Shown here piece after piece: positions 10,586 to 22,500 of a stretch of DNA of 64,000 nucleotides. Source of the stretch: Sporocytophaga myxococcoides DSM 11118 (GTDB lineage: Bacteria > Bacteroidota > Bacteroidia > Cytophagales > Cytophagaceae); NCBI RefSeq assembly GCF_000426725.1, contig NZ_AUFX01000003.1:62001-126000 (forward strand), written 5' to 3'. The stretch's first letter is position 1, and the number at the start of each line of letters is the position of its first letter. Made by a program: the position numbers and the translations under genes. The notes below the pieces were generated by a model. The model did not search any database. It was not told the origin of the DNA and saw nothing but the letters and a program-made list of their open reading frames with translations.

Positions 10586-13500
10586 TTAAAAATATCTACG
10601 CTGAGTATATCTGTTTGTATCATTTAATATCCCAGGCTTATCCTCAAAACCATACCTACTCCTTAAGGAACCAGATTCTTGGTCGGCGATTTCATCTCTT
10701 CCTAAATCTTTAACAATTCCCAATCCTAACCCCAAAACGTTCCCGCCTATAGCAACTCCATAAGCTTGCCCCCTAATTCTGCCTGATTCACCACCTTTAA
10801 TACTGCCATAGACTACTTCCCCAATGAATTGTCCAATGTGTCCTCCAATATTTGCGAATAAATCACCAAAAGCGCCGTATAAAGCAAGTATAGCGCCTAA
10901 AACTTTAAGTCCCGTGCTATTAGCTGCCATTAAAGTTACAATACCTCCAACAGCAAAGACTAATGATGCTCCCATCCTGATTTTATACCAGACATTTTTT
11001 ACATCATTCTTTTCCTCTATAGCTTTTAGATTGTCGTAAATTCCTTTCCAATCTTCTTTGGTCAGTTTAGCAATAGTTGCTTTCTCTTCTTTTCCAAATA
11101 CGCCTTTTTCTTTCATCAAAGCCAAACCTTTTTCAGTATCAAGGACTACTTGATAGAATTCTTCAAAGGATTTTTTACCCACAGCCAAGTCAATTTCAGC
11201 TTCAAGGCTATGTCCTCCTCCAACACCAAATGTATGATTCGGCAAATGATAATGAGCATCCTGAATGGGGTGTAAAAGATTAACACCAGCGTTCTTTATG
11301 GGGTCGGTTTCTTTGCCTATCACATTCCCTGTTCTATAATTATTAAGTGAATCAGTTACCTTCTCTTCCGTACTTCTTTTATCCAGCACATGAATATTTT
11401 TATTTATACCCTTTGGATCTCCTGCTTTGCTGTTACTTGTAGAATCATATTCTTGTTTGGTGTCAGGAAGGTTAGCCGCTTCTCCTACCTTAATTGCAGT
11501 TTCTTTGCTAACGTACTGCATTGCTATAATGGTAGTAAGATCTCTGTGAATCGGTGCATTTGCTCTTCCATTCGTATCAACACTGTGGACTGGCTTATTC
11601 AAAACATATGTATAGATATTCAGCCCATCTCCAGTGCCTATGGGGTCTGGGCTTAACCACCTGCCAAGCCATGGCAGATAATATCTGGATGTATGGTATT
11701 CAAAACCCGTTTCTTCATCACGTTCCATAGCAGTATATCGGTAACGCTTGGCGGCCGCATTAATAGCAGCGTTTTTAGCCTGATAGGCTGTTGTTCCGAA
11801 AGGGTGATATTCTTCATAGCTTATAACCTGAGCTTTTTCGTCCAGCTCCAAGCCAACGGACCCAAGGTGATTATCGAGTTGGTAACGGGTCAATATGGTA
11901 CCGCTTGCTGTTTCACGATCAATCATGACGAAGCGGTGGTTATCATTCATTAAACTCAGAGTTGTCCTTTCTAAGCCTGCCTTTGTTCCGCTATGGATCT
12001 TATACAATTCGTAGTTAACTATATAAATTCTCTCATCTTTGATTACAGCTTCCACATTAGCCGGAGCCTGCATTTCGGTGATCTTCCTGATACGTTTACC
12101 TTTGCCATCGTATTGATAATAGGTAGTTTCAGGAGTTCCGTCATTTTTACGTTGCTTGATTGTTTTGACAAGTTCTTCTTTAAAATTCCATGACATACCA
12201 CTCAGATGTGGCATTGATTCAATATAACCATGCTGGGGATGATGGACATATTTATAATCGATGTTACCAATACTCGTTTTCTTAAGACGGTTGCATTTAT
12301 CTTCGTACTCATATTGTCTCGTCCAGCTCGTACCAGCTGAATGGATCATTTCTGAAATATTTCCAGCCCGATCATATCGATACGATTGATTATAATTCCG
12401 CATTGCCATAGGACCTCCTGGATTTAACTGGTTCATGAAGGATGCATCATTCCAGTTATCACCGGTATCAAATATCATTTGAGAATCATTCTCCCTCCCG
12501 GTTGCTCCAACTAGGCGGTACAGACTGTCATAGGTATATTCGGATAAACTCTCGACTATCTGATTATTGAAGAATATTATTGGAGCTTTTTTATCTTCTA
12601 TATGTGTAATATTACCAACCGCATCATAGGTATATCTCCAGTCCTGAATAGGATCACTGTTCTTCGGCCTGCATTCCAATTGCTTTAATCTGAATGTCTC
12701 TTTATCATAGAAAAATTTGGTAAAGACATCGTTACCATATATAACCTTACTTTTCTGACCTTTTTCATTATAATCAATGTCTTTTATGTAAGGCTTTGAT
12801 TCCGCTTCTCCCGGAAGTTTCACGTATTGACTGTTTAGCAAGCTGCCTTCATTATAAAAAAATGTAACAACACTCAGATCAGGAGCTGTTTCGCTTGTGA
12901 TTCTGCCAAGAGCGTCTCTCTTTATTGTGAATGTAAAACTCTTTTCATCAAGGTCATCTTCCAGATTTTTTCCTTGCCAGTCGGGCACTTCTTTATATTT
13001 TTTGAAGAGTTTCCTGGTAGTATTTATAGGTTGTCCATTGAAATCGAATGCTGAAATAGAAAGCAACCCTCCAGTATCAAAATGCAGAACCGCTCTTCCC
13101 AGACAATTTTTATTTTTTAATTCTGTTTCATTGCTTCTGTCTGATAGCAGTTGATCTTCGCCATAGACAATGTAGTCATATACAATATTGTCTAAAGGAA
13201 TAAGTCCATCTCCGCCGGAAATGATGCTTTTAACAGGGCGTTTCAATTTGTCATAGAAGTATTGAAATTCATGATTACGTTCGTCCCAGGTTCTCAAAGG
13301 ATGATTCAGAACATTAGAAAGCAACCACCTTTTTCCAGCATCCATGCTTTCCTGATATACTTTATGACCAAGCATATCATATTTATATTGTATAACAGTA
13401 TTTTCTCTGGGATCTGTAACCTTTATCTGATTGCCTTCAATATCTAAAGTCATTTTTGAAGGAAGATATTCGTCTTTATTGGTATCAACATTTTTTAAAT

Positions 13501-16500
13501 GTTGTATAAATAAAATACCTCTTCCAAATGCATCGGTATGAACTAAAGAAGGAGTATTAGCATGTTTTGCAGCATTCTGAGCAGCCTCTTTTTCCTTGGC
13601 AGGATCTTTTCCTTCTTTAATTAATTCTGCATCCAGACTGCCGTTAATTCTCTTCTGGTACCAAAGCGAGTCCAGAATGTTGTCATTCGTGTCGTATGCA
13701 GCTTGTTCCCATGTATTAAATTCTATTTTAGAAAATGTATCATCAGGCATGATAGTTTTAATCAATCTTCCCGGAGCATCGTAGTATATCAGAGCTGTCA
13801 TGCCTGTTTCAACTAATTCCTTCTGGTCTTCATAATGTTGGCTGACGGAGAAATATGGTTCATATTGTTTAACAGCATTTCCTTTATTGTTCCGTATAGT
13901 TCTTCCATTTCCAATCCAACGCAAATGGTTATCATCTGCAGTATTTACTTCGTCGATCACATAAGTATTATTCTCATTAATAGTTACCCTCTTTGCGATG
14001 CCTGGCTCAGCCTGAACTTTTTTCATAATGACTTCACTGATGCCGTTTGAATACTCAAAGCTCAGTTGAACCGGACTTTCAGAATCGGAATAGACTTCTC
14101 TCATGATTCCTGCGACTACAACAGGTTTTTTGTCAATTCTAAAAGCATCAAGATCATAGACAAACCTCATTGTAGCCTTTTTTAATAAGGATTTTGCTTT
14201 TATAGTCAGTTGTGTGGAATCATTTTCCTGCAGAAAACTTTGAATAGCTAAGGCTTCCGTTTTATCTGTAATATCTGACAAACCAGCAAGATCATCGGCT
14301 TCATCACCTTTGCCTTTTACAGCAATAGCTTTTACCATCCCAAGCTCGTCCGTAATAACTTCTGTTAAATTATCATTGATATCTTTTACCAGACTTGGCG
14401 CAAGCGTTCTGTAATTGAATTTTTCAATATTGGATTTGCTTCCTAATGCATCTTCTGTTTCGATTACATGAAGGAAGTAATTGTCATATTTAACTTTAGT
14501 AACAGCGTCAAATGAATCTTTATAGGATGTCGGTACATAGAATCTATTTTGTGCATCTGTTTGAGTCTCTGAATTTGCAATAAAATTGACCGTACCCGAA
14601 CCTATCCACCAATTTGGGTCATCTTCAAATTGGATAAATTTTCCTTCGGTCATATGTGAATTCTGCACTCTACCTTGGTAAATATCCTGAAGAAGTTCTG
14701 GAGTATATGCCAATTGATAATTTGCATAAGAAATCCCCTTGGAATCCATCTTATATAATGGTAATGCTTTATCCATAGCATCACGATAATAAGTTGAACG
14801 CACATGTTCAATAAGTCTTTTCTGTGCTTTACCTGGTAGTGGAGGTTTATCGTGTTCATGATATTGGATAGTTTCTGATTTCTGAGGCAGGAGAATATCT
14901 GAAAAATCTTCTAGTGTATAATATTGTCCCGTTTTCTTTACATTCTTCAGTTCAAATGTTTGGCTCTCTCCAGGCATTCTCAATCGATAAGTCTCTTGAG
15001 TAATAATATCGTTGGTGAAATCCTTTTTAAGGTATACGATATTTGTTTTGCCTTGCTCATCACGAGTTTCTTTAGGTAGATTATTATCGGCTATTTTTCT
15101 GGGATATACTACCGATGCAGATTCGAGCACATTACCATAATCGTCGAACTGAATATTGAGTGTATGACTTATCCTTGGATCTTCAGGATTTCGTTCATAA
15201 CAATAAGTAATCGCTTCACTTTCTTTGACAACAAAAACTGCATGTTTATTCTGCCCCTTAGGTTGCAACATCTCAATAAAGCAGTTATGTGTAGCAACTG
15301 AAAAAGGAGTCAATGCTTTTTGCTTTGCCTTGACAGTATTACCGTATTTTGCTGCATCGTTAGCAAATACTTCTGATCTGAGTCCCATTCCTTTACATGA
15401 GCGCAGAGCCTCTCTCCATTCCTGTTCAGAGAGCGACTCCTGTGTCAATACATCCGTTCCTGTTGTTGAAATGATTCTTGCATCATTTAAATCCGATTCA
15501 TGGTGGGGTACTTCATATCTTTGCCTTTTAATTTCAGAATACCAGTAATCCTCTTTAAACTGATCTAGTATACCACTCTTGTTTACAAAGGCTCCTGTGT
15601 GAAACCATGACTTTGAAATGACTGGTTCCTGATGAAGAGGTTCTTCCACAATATTTGATGCATTTCCTTTTACCCAGTGATCAAAAGTTTCAGTATCCAC
15701 TTGTTCCACCATTCCGAATCCTCTGAACTCTTTTTCAGCCCTATCATAGTATCCGTGATGGTATCGGTATTGACTTACAAAGGAAGCTCCAGAAATCTTA
15801 TCTTTAGTAATAGTCTTAGAAATACAGTGAATAGGAAAAGGTATTTTAGTGGCCCAGGTTTTCCCTTCTGATTTGTCCTGAAGATAATACTTTGTGGAAG
15901 GTATATATTCCAAATGAACCTCTTTGCCAAGGTTATTTTTAAAGCAAGTAATAATGTGAGGCTTCTTGCTGTTCATTAGATCAATAAATCTGAGAGGAGC
16001 CTGCAGACCTTCTTCGTGAGCTGATGACCACACTATACATGAAAGGCCATTTCCCAAAAGGTCCATTGCTGACACTTTAGTCTGAAGATTTACCGGTGGG
16101 AAAGAACTAATTTCAAATGGAGTTTCAGAAAATCTATTTCCGGAAAGGTTTTTCCAGCAAGTAAATTTATTTTTGCCAAGATAAATGATATCCGTTGTAC
16201 CCGATCCGTCTATATCTGCTAACCTGATAAGTGAAGGGGTAAAAGCTTCTTCACGATCAAAGAAAGGAGATTGATCCATGGTAATTTTTGCACTGAAGTT
16301 TCCATACCCGAGATTGGCCCAATAACAAACTTCACCATTTCTTATTCGGACAATATCTGTCAACCCGTCTCCGGTCATATCCGCAAGAAAAATAGTCTGT
16401 GCATTGTCTGCAAAGATGACCGCAGGTCCGTCTTCTTCATTTTTCGATTTGAGATTCCTCAGAGCTACAGAATATCCATCACGTCCTTCAGAAGGATACC

Positions 16501-18196
16501 AAGTAAAAATATCGTCTTCTGAAACTAACAAGTCAGGTTTACCATCGCCATTCAGATCAAGCATTCGAACATCAGGAGAATGGATATCGATGTTAGGAAA
16601 ACCTTTAAAATATCTGAATGGTTTCCAGGTTGCGTCATCGTTTATTTCAAAATATCCTCTTGTCTCAGCCTCAAAGCTGACTAATTGCTTTTTGCCGTCT
16701 GCATCAAGATCGGCTAGTTGAAGTTTATTTGCTAATCCTTGAAAAGATGGTTTTGGACTAACCAATTCAGCTTGTGCAAACCGGCCATTTCCAAGATTTG
16801 ATTTGTAATACCATGCAGATGCTTGTTCAGTAAGAATTCCAGGCAATCCTTCTCCATATAGATCGGTGAATTGATAATTTTGATCATCTACTCCAGCCGG
16901 AGCGTTCATCAAATTTTCCCTGGAAATTGTTTTTATTTGATCATTCCATTGATGTTTTTCATATTGAAATTCCATAGGGGGCAGACTCTTCTCTGAATAG
17001 CTTCCGTCTGGCTTTTTAATATGCCCTGTGCTGGTGATAGATTTAAGAAATGTAAAGTCTTCCGGTGCATCATTATCATATTCAAAATTGAGAGATCTTA
17101 CAAGTCCATCGTATTCACCATTACCTTTAAAATGATGAAATAAAAGTACTCTTTTGCATACTCTTGTGGTACGTATTTCAAAACCTGCTTTGTAATTTGA
17201 AAATGCATCCTTGCGAAAGGTCCATTCATTTACAGGCTCATAAGTATCATCACTATATTCTCCATAATCCAGTATTGTGGAAAAAAGATAGTCAGAATCG
17301 AGAGGATAAGCATCTCCAAAACTTTTATATGGTGTTTTGTTTCCATATAATATTTTTGACAGATATAGATTTGTATAAGTGATCTTTTCTTTGTCATGTC
17401 TGTTTTTATTATGAACATAAGAAATGTCAAGCCCTACATCATTCTCTTTTTGATATATATAATGGGCACAATTTCCCTTGTCATCAAAGATAAATTCAGG
17501 CAACCATTCAAATATTTTATGCGGATCTTTAGGGTCAAAAATTTTAGAATTGGAACTCCATCCAAAAAGGGTTGTCACATTTTCCTTTGTTGTCACTCTC
17601 CATGTAATCTTAGATGTATGCTTTTCACACCAGCGTTCGATTCTTGCAAAATTGCCCTCGATTCTCGGAAGATAAGTCCGTATAGTATATAAATGATCTT
17701 CAGAATCTTTATCATCAATTTCATAACAGCCATCAGACTTCTTTACAAATTTGCCATCAATTCCTTTTTTAAATGCAGGAACGAGATCTTCGGCCTCTGA
17801 AAATAAAAAAGTGTCTGAATCTTTTTCATCAAAATATTGTGGAAGGTATTTGTCAGTCTTTCGTTTAATAGATGGAAGCCCAAAGCTCCATCCTAGTCCG
17901 AATATGCCATTCCCACTTCCTGAATTATAAGATAGTTGAAGTTGAGGCGAAACTCCTCTAGCTGTGGCAAAGGGAAGCGGAATAGACAATGACATGGTTC
18001 CATTCACTGCATTTACAGAAAATTTTTCATCTATCCCCTTTATAGCCCCGCCTCCTTTAGGCATTGAAATAACAGGAACATTGATCTGCATATTATCCTT
18101 GCCTTCCTTAGACTGACTTTCATTTGTCGAATCCATTGGTAAAGTTGCAGTAATTCCGGCGCCATTATTAAAAAATGAGTTTTTCATTCGTTCCAT
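10586..18196 (-). CDS. Tc toxin TcB-TcC fusion with Rhs core and hypervariable C-terminal toxin tip
   Basis: This 2536-aa protein combines TcB and TcC. SpvB-like segment (about aa 40-330; SMPKGGGAIKGIDEKF, LSYNSGSGNGIFGLGWSFG); TcB beta-propeller with FG-GAP-like repeats (about aa 490-740; ADLDADGKK, DLNGDGKPD, DMTGDGLTD, DIDGSGTTD); TcB middle domains; Rhs/YD repeats; then an Rhs-associated core ending near aa 2210 (DNHLGSVGLELD, YHPFGTTAY, GRWLSPDPIGTGDGLN). That core is expected to be the self-cleaving aspartyl protease that frees the C-terminal toxin inside the cocoon. The tip is about 326 aa. It contains an HxxxDxH pattern (H2309, D2313, H2315, then H2317 and H2321) resembling the zinc-binding region of S1/P1-nuclease/PLC-like enzymes, and a glycine-rich hydrophobic segment (about aa 2400-2455). 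Tip function is inference. An alternative start is Met4 (18187). First gene of the Tc operon. Confidence 0.92.
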   Translation of the reverse strand: MERMKNSFFNNGAGITATLPMDSTNESQSKEGKDNMQINVPVISMPKGGGAIKGIDEKFSVNAVNGTMSLSIPLPFATARGVSPQLQLSYNSGSGNGIFGLGWSFGLPSIKRKTDKYLPQYFDEKDSDTFLFSEAEDLVPAFKKGIDGKFVKKSDGCYEIDDKDSEDHLYTIRTYLPRIEGNFARIERWCEKHTSKITWRVTTKENVTTLFGWSSNSKIFDPKDPHKIFEWLPEFIFDDKGNCAHYIYQKENDVGLDISYVHNKNRHDKEKITYTNLYLSKILYGNKTPYKSFGDAYPLDSDYLFSTILDYGEYSDDTYEPVNEWTFRKDAFSNYKAGFEIRTTRVCKRVLLFHHFKGNGEYDGLVRSLNFEYDNDAPEDFTFLKSITSTGHIKKPDGSYSEKSLPPMEFQYEKHQWNDQIKTISRENLMNAPAGVDDQNYQFTDLYGEGLPGILTEQASAWYYKSNLGNGRFAQAELVSPKPSFQGLANKLQLADLDADGKKQLVSFEAETRGYFEINDDATWKPFRYFKGFPNIDIHSPDVRMLDLNGDGKPDLLVSEDDIFTWYPSEGRDGYSVALRNLKSKNEEDGPAVIFADNAQTIFLADMTGDGLTDIVRIRNGEVCYWANLGYGNFSAKITMDQSPFFDREEAFTPSLIRLADIDGSGTTDIIYLGKNKFTCWKNLSGNRFSETPFEISSFPPVNLQTKVSAMDLLGNGLSCIVWSSAHEEGLQAPLRFIDLMNSKKPHIITCFKNNLGKEVHLEYIPSTKYYLQDKSEGKTWATKIPFPIHCISKTITKDKISGASFVSQYRYHHGYYDRAEKEFRGFGMVEQVDTETFDHWVKGNASNIVEEPLHQEPVISKSWFHTGAFVNKSGILDQFKEDYWYSEIKRQRYEVPHHESDLNDARIISTTGTDVLTQESLSEQEWREALRSCKGMGLRSEVFANDAAKYGNTVKAKQKALTPFSVATHNCFIEMLQPKGQNKHAVFVVKESEAITYCYERNPEDPRISHTLNIQFDDYGNVLESASVVYPRKIADNNLPKETRDEQGKTNIVYLKKDFTNDIITQETYRLRMPGESQTFELKNVKKTGQYYTLEDFSDILLPQKSETIQYHEHDKPPLPGKAQKRLIEHVRSTYYRDAMDKALPLYKMDSKGISYANYQLAYTPELLQDIYQGRVQNSHMTEGKFIQFEDDPNWWIGSGTVNFIANSETQTDAQNRFYVPTSYKDSFDAVTKVKYDNYFLHVIETEDALGSKSNIEKFNYRTLAPSLVKDINDNLTEVITDELGMVKAIAVKGKGDEADDLAGLSDITDKTEALAIQSFLQENDSTQLTIKAKSLLKKATMRFVYDLDAFRIDKKPVVVAGIMREVYSDSESPVQLSFEYSNGISEVIMKKVQAEPGIAKRVTINENNTYVIDEVNTADDNHLRWIGNGRTIRNNKGNAVKQYEPYFSVSQHYEDQKELVETGMTALIYYDAPGRLIKTIMPDDTFSKIEFNTWEQAAYDTNDNILDSLWYQKRINGSLDAELIKEGKDPAKEKEAAQNAAKHANTPSLVHTDAFGRGILFIQHLKNVDTNKDEYLPSKMTLDIEGNQIKVTDPRENTVIQYKYDMLGHKVYQESMDAGKRWLLSNVLNHPLRTWDERNHEFQYFYDKLKRPVKSIISGGDGLIPLDNIVYDYIVYGEDQLLSDRSNETELKNKNCLGRAVLHFDTGGLLSISAFDFNGQPINTTRKLFKKYKEVPDWQGKNLEDDLDEKSFTFTIKRDALGRITSETAPDLSVVTFFYNEGSLLNSQYVKLPGEAESKPYIKDIDYNEKGQKSKVIYGNDVFTKFFYDKETFRLKQLECRPKNSDPIQDWRYTYDAVGNITHIEDKKAPIIFFNNQIVESLSEYTYDSLYRLVGATGRENDSQMIFDTGDNWNDASFMNQLNPGGPMAMRNYNQSYRYDRAGNISEMIHSAGTSWTRQYEYEDKCNRLKKTSIGNIDYKYVHHPQHGYIESMPHLSGMSWNFKEELVKTIKQRKNDGTPETTYYQYDGKGKRIRKITEMQAPANVEAVIKDERIYIVNYELYKIHSGTKAGLERTTLSLMNDNHRFVMIDRETASGTILTRYQLDNHLGSVGLELDEKAQVISYEEYHPFGTTAYQAKNAAINAAAKRYRYTAMERDEETGFEYHTSRYYLPWLGRWLSPDPIGTGDGLNIYTYVLNKPVHSVDTNGRANAPIHRDLTTIIAMQYVSKETAIKVGEAANLPDTKQEYDSTSNSKAGDPKGINKNIHVLDKRSTEEKVTDSLNNYRTGNVIGKETDPIKNAGVNLLHPIQDAHYHLPNHTFGVGGGHSLEAEIDLAVGKKSFEEFYQVVLDTEKGLALMKEKGVFGKEEKATIAKLTKEDWKGIYDNLKAIEEKNDVKNVWYKIRMGASLVFAVGGIVTLMAANSTGLKVLGAILALYGAFGDLFANIGGHIGQFIGEVVYGSIKGGESGRIRGQAYGVAIGGNVLGLGLGIVKDLGRDEIADQESGSLRSRYGFEDKPGILNDTNRYTQRRYF

Positions 18197-19581
18197 TTTT
18201 AGGAATTGTTTGCTGAACTATATATTGAAATATTAGAACTGATCGATGTACTTAAATGGGAGACTATACTGATGAAGTATAATCAATGAACTATATAAAT
18301 TCTATAAATACTGTCTTCAGGAAATGACAGACTTTAAAAACTCTTAATATTCTCAAGAATAGAATATTTGTATAATCAATTGCAAAAACTAAACTGGTAA
18401 TAAATATCTCCGCTTGCAGTGTGTGGAGAATTAATATAAATGAAAATAAATTAACTTGCAATATGATCTTTTAAGTAACTGTAAAGATCGAAATAGAATC
18501 AGCTATGCATTAGGCCTGGCTAAAGTATTAAATATATAAATTTTACACCAAATTGTAAGATAATCTTATTTGGTAATTTAAAGTTTTTAATATTGATCAA
18601 CAAATAATATGATTATTCCTATTAGCTTGACAAAACTATGATTATCTAAGACAAGAGAATTTTCTGATCAAATTAACTATTTATTAGTATTCATTGAGAA
18701 TATACCTTGTTTGAGGTAATTACTATAATTGAATAACCTACCATTGGAATTTAGTGTTATGTTCTACAAAATTTCACTTTTTTACTATACCGTAAAAAGG
18801 TAATTTTATATCTATCCAACCTTAAATGAACAAATATTTCAGCATAATTGACAGCTTAAAATATTTAATGTTCTACTTTTAATTGTTGGAATAATTTTTC
18901 CTTAATAGGAGTTAAAACTTGAATTAATTTGCCAGGTATTCAATTTTTGATTTGAATCTTTATTTTTATAACTCTAGTTCTTTCGAAATTTAATTAGGAC
19001 TCAAACAAAATTACGTTCCTAAAGCCAAAACCTTCATTAGTAAATTGACCCCCTCAATTAATAGAATATTTCCTTAATTATGTAATTAAAGAAGACTGGA
19101 AAAGGCAGAAAATGTGGATAAAATAACCCACTATAAATCAAACTATAGTAAGTTCATTTGACAGAACTCCATGCTTTCTTGACTATTGTTAATTATTTAA
19201 TAGTCTTTGTCTTGTATTTTTGTAGAACTGTTTAATAATAAAGAGGGACACTACAAACTTATTCCGGCTTTACAACAATCTGAAATTTTGAATAAAGATT
19301 GCTGATTGAATTTGGCTTTTTAACATGATTATAATGATCAAATCAACCACCTGCAATGAAAGAATAGACTTTCATCTATTGACTAATATCTTTTTCCCAA
19401 ATCTTTCTCAGAGTATTCACCCCTCTCCTATTGAGTTCTTAAATAGCTTATATTTAAGCTCCATCAAGTATAGTCTTATTAAAATACTTGAATGATTCGA
19501 AACTGATCAGAGTATTACAATCAAAACATAGATCAGCTTTTATAAAAAACTTTCAGACTTTCTTATAAAGAAAAATATAAA
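18197..19581. other. 1.4-kb AT-rich intergenic region between divergent operons
   Basis: This gene-free stretch separates the divergent Tc toxin and giant-adhesin operons, so it must hold both promoters. No long ORF, tRNA or obvious repeat was found in it. TATTTTTG at 19215-19222 fits the Bacteroidota -7 element TAnnTTTG on the plus strand, but no TTTG lies about 19 nt upstream, so it is not called as a promoter. CAAAACTA at 18631-18638 is a similarly weak minus-strand candidate. If either is used the leader would be about 360-440 nt, long enough for leader-level regulation. Confidence 0.5.
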
Positions 19582-22500
19582 ATGAAAAATAAAGTATTCA
19601 TCTCTTTACAAATCATATTTCTTTTTACAATCCTTTCATTTTCATCCAAGGCTCAGGTCATGCTGGTGTCTTCTTATTATTCAAGCTCACTGCATACATC
19701 CTATGCCAAAACAATGGACATGGCCTTTGGAGCTGGAAAATGGAAACAGTTGTATTATGATAATGTAAATACTGATTCATTGCTGAACTCGGCTACCAAC
19801 TATATTTATATGGAAGGAGATGAAGATCATTTTCGTTATCTGAGAGATTACTGGTTCACAAACAGAACCAAATATGAGGACTGGGTAAAAAAGGGTAATA
19901 CTCTTTTTATCAATTCAAATCCTCCATATGATGATGATTTATCAATAGGTTTCGGAGGAGTGGAATTAGACTTTAATTTTATTGCGGATACGATAGTAAG
20001 TGCGAATAAGAATCATAAAATATTTAATGGTCCTCAGAAGCCTGTAGGTGAAGAGTTCTGGGGATATTCATCCTATAATGGAGCAAATTTAACAATAAAA
20101 GGTAGTGGTTTGAACCCTCTGCTTGTAAGTAAAGAGGATCCATCAAACATTGTACTTGCAGAAAAGGCCTGGGGGGGCGGATCTGTTATTTTAGGTGCTT
20201 TAAATAGCATGAGATATGTTTTTCCTCAAGCAACCTATACTAATTTAAGAGCTAATATACTGAGCCTGAAAAACACAGCTTCAGAAGTAAAAGCTGCATT
20301 GGAAACTCCAGCATCCAAAATCAGCGTTCGTTATGGAAACCAGGACATTTCTGTATCACTTGTAAATTATGGATCTAAAGCTTTAACAGAGGCTACTGTC
20401 AATTGGGAGATAAACGGAACGCTACAGACTCCATTCAAGTGGACAAAAAGCCTGAATCCGGTATCTGATAATACCTTCAGCAAGGATTCTTTTTCTGTTG
20501 GTAAGTTTAATTTTGAAAAAGGTAAGACTTATAATTTAAAAGCATGGGTTTCTAAATTGAATGGAAGCATTAATCCAACTTTACAGGATACAGTAATCCA
20601 GAAAATTTATACAGCTCTTGAAGGCAGTTATACAGTTGGAACTGAAGATGCAGATTTTGAGAATTTAACAATTGCAGTAAATACCCTTATTGAAGCAGGT
20701 GTTAGCGGACCTACTGTATTTAATCTGGCAGATGGAGGACATATTATAGGCCAAAAAATCATAGCTATCAAGGGAGCTTCTCTGTTGAATACTATTAAAT
20801 TTCAATCTGTTTCAGGAGATAGTAGCAGTACAATCATATTCAGAGACGGAAACACACGGGCAGACCATCTTCTTGCATTCAATGGAGCGTCATACATAAC
20901 ATTTAAAGACCTTACTTTATCTAATTCTTATGATATATATGACTATGGAAATATTATAAAGTTTGAAAAAGGTGCACATGATATTTCCATCATCAACTGT
21001 AGAATTCTGGGTAAATATTATAACACCGGTTCAGCAAGTGCATCCACCATATATTTTGAAGAAACGGAGTCTACCCCTTGTTATAATATACAAATCAAAG
21101 ACAATGTCATATCACAAGGTTCCTATGGAATTTATGCAAATCAACCTTACAATAGAGAGACCAGCGTAATCAAAGGGATTACCATTGAAAATAATGAAAT
21201 TTACGGACAGTTCTCCGGAGCCATGTATCTTGGAAATATGTCTGGTCTGAAAATAGATGGGAATAAAATAAGTGGAACTCAACTTCAAAATTATTACGGT
21301 ATATATGCAGATTATGCAGAGGACTTTTCAATTGCCAACAATCAATTGTATGTAAAAACTGTTGGTTATGGTATCCATGTTTCAAACTCCAATTCACCAG
21401 AAGGAAAAGTATCTTTAATCTACAATAATGCGTTTCATGGAGATGGCTTAGCTAATGTATACGGCATTAATGTAGCCCAGTGTAAAAACCTTTCAATCTT
21501 ATATAACACTTTTAATATTACCAATAGCAGTGCAGAAAGTGTGGCCTTAAAAATTATCGGTACAAACAGCAACCTTCGAATATTTAATAATAACATTTGT
21601 GTACGTGGACTTGGCTTTGCTGCTGATTTTAAAACCAATGAATCTTTTTCTGATATCTCATCTGATCATAACAATTACTATTCAGGAGGCTCTTATACTT
21701 TCAGAATAAATGAAAATAATCTGAAAGGATTGGAGGACTGGAAATTACTTTCGAAAAAAGATTCTAGCTCTGTTTCTGTTGATGCTGTCTTTATTGAAGA
21801 CAATGGATATAAATGTTCAAAGGGGTTGCTGGATGGGGCCGCAATACCTCTGGCAGAGGTTTCTAAGGACATCGAAGGAAAACCTAGAGATACCAGCCAT
21901 CCGGATATCGGTGCAGGTGAGTTCACCTCTTCAGGAGCTGACCTGCAACTGCAGTCACTGTTGGTTCCGGTAGCACCATTCCTGGCAGGTAACTATGATA
22001 TAAAAATTAAGGTGGCTAACAGTGGTAATGAAAAGATCACCTCTTTTGATTACCAACTAACATTTAATGGTGAGGTTAAACCCTTACAAAAATGGAATGG
22101 TAATCTTGAAAAAGGAAAATCTGTTGAGATTAACCTTGGCTCTCAAAGTTTTCCTTTTCTCAAAGGCAATGCAGTTAGCGTTGAAGTATCTTTCCCTAAC
22201 GGAAGGGATGATCTTAACACGGCTGACAATATTCTCTCGAAGGAAAACCTGTATGCTGCATTACCTTCCAAGACTTATACGATCGGAGGAACAGCGCCTG
22301 ATTTTGCGTCTTTCGGAGAAGTGCAAAACCAGCTGAAAAACGGAGGTATAAAAGGAAATGTAACTTTCCTGGTGAGAGATGGCATCTATAATGAACACAT
22401 TGCATTGTCTGATATATCCGGATCAGGAGCAGATGGCAAGATTGTTTTCCAATCAGAATCCGGAGATAGCAGTAAAGTTACGATGAGTTATTATGTAACT

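Noticed and set aside
11390-11953. Plus-strand ORFs inside the TcB-TcC gene
   Set aside because: They lie wholly within a well-supported minus-strand coding region and show no family features or starts of their own.
19158-19186. Sigma70-like TTGACA…GACTAT promoter upstream of the giant gene
   Set aside because: Bacteroidota primary sigma factors use TTTG/TAnnTTTG elements; the match is poor at -10 and 400 bp from the start codon.
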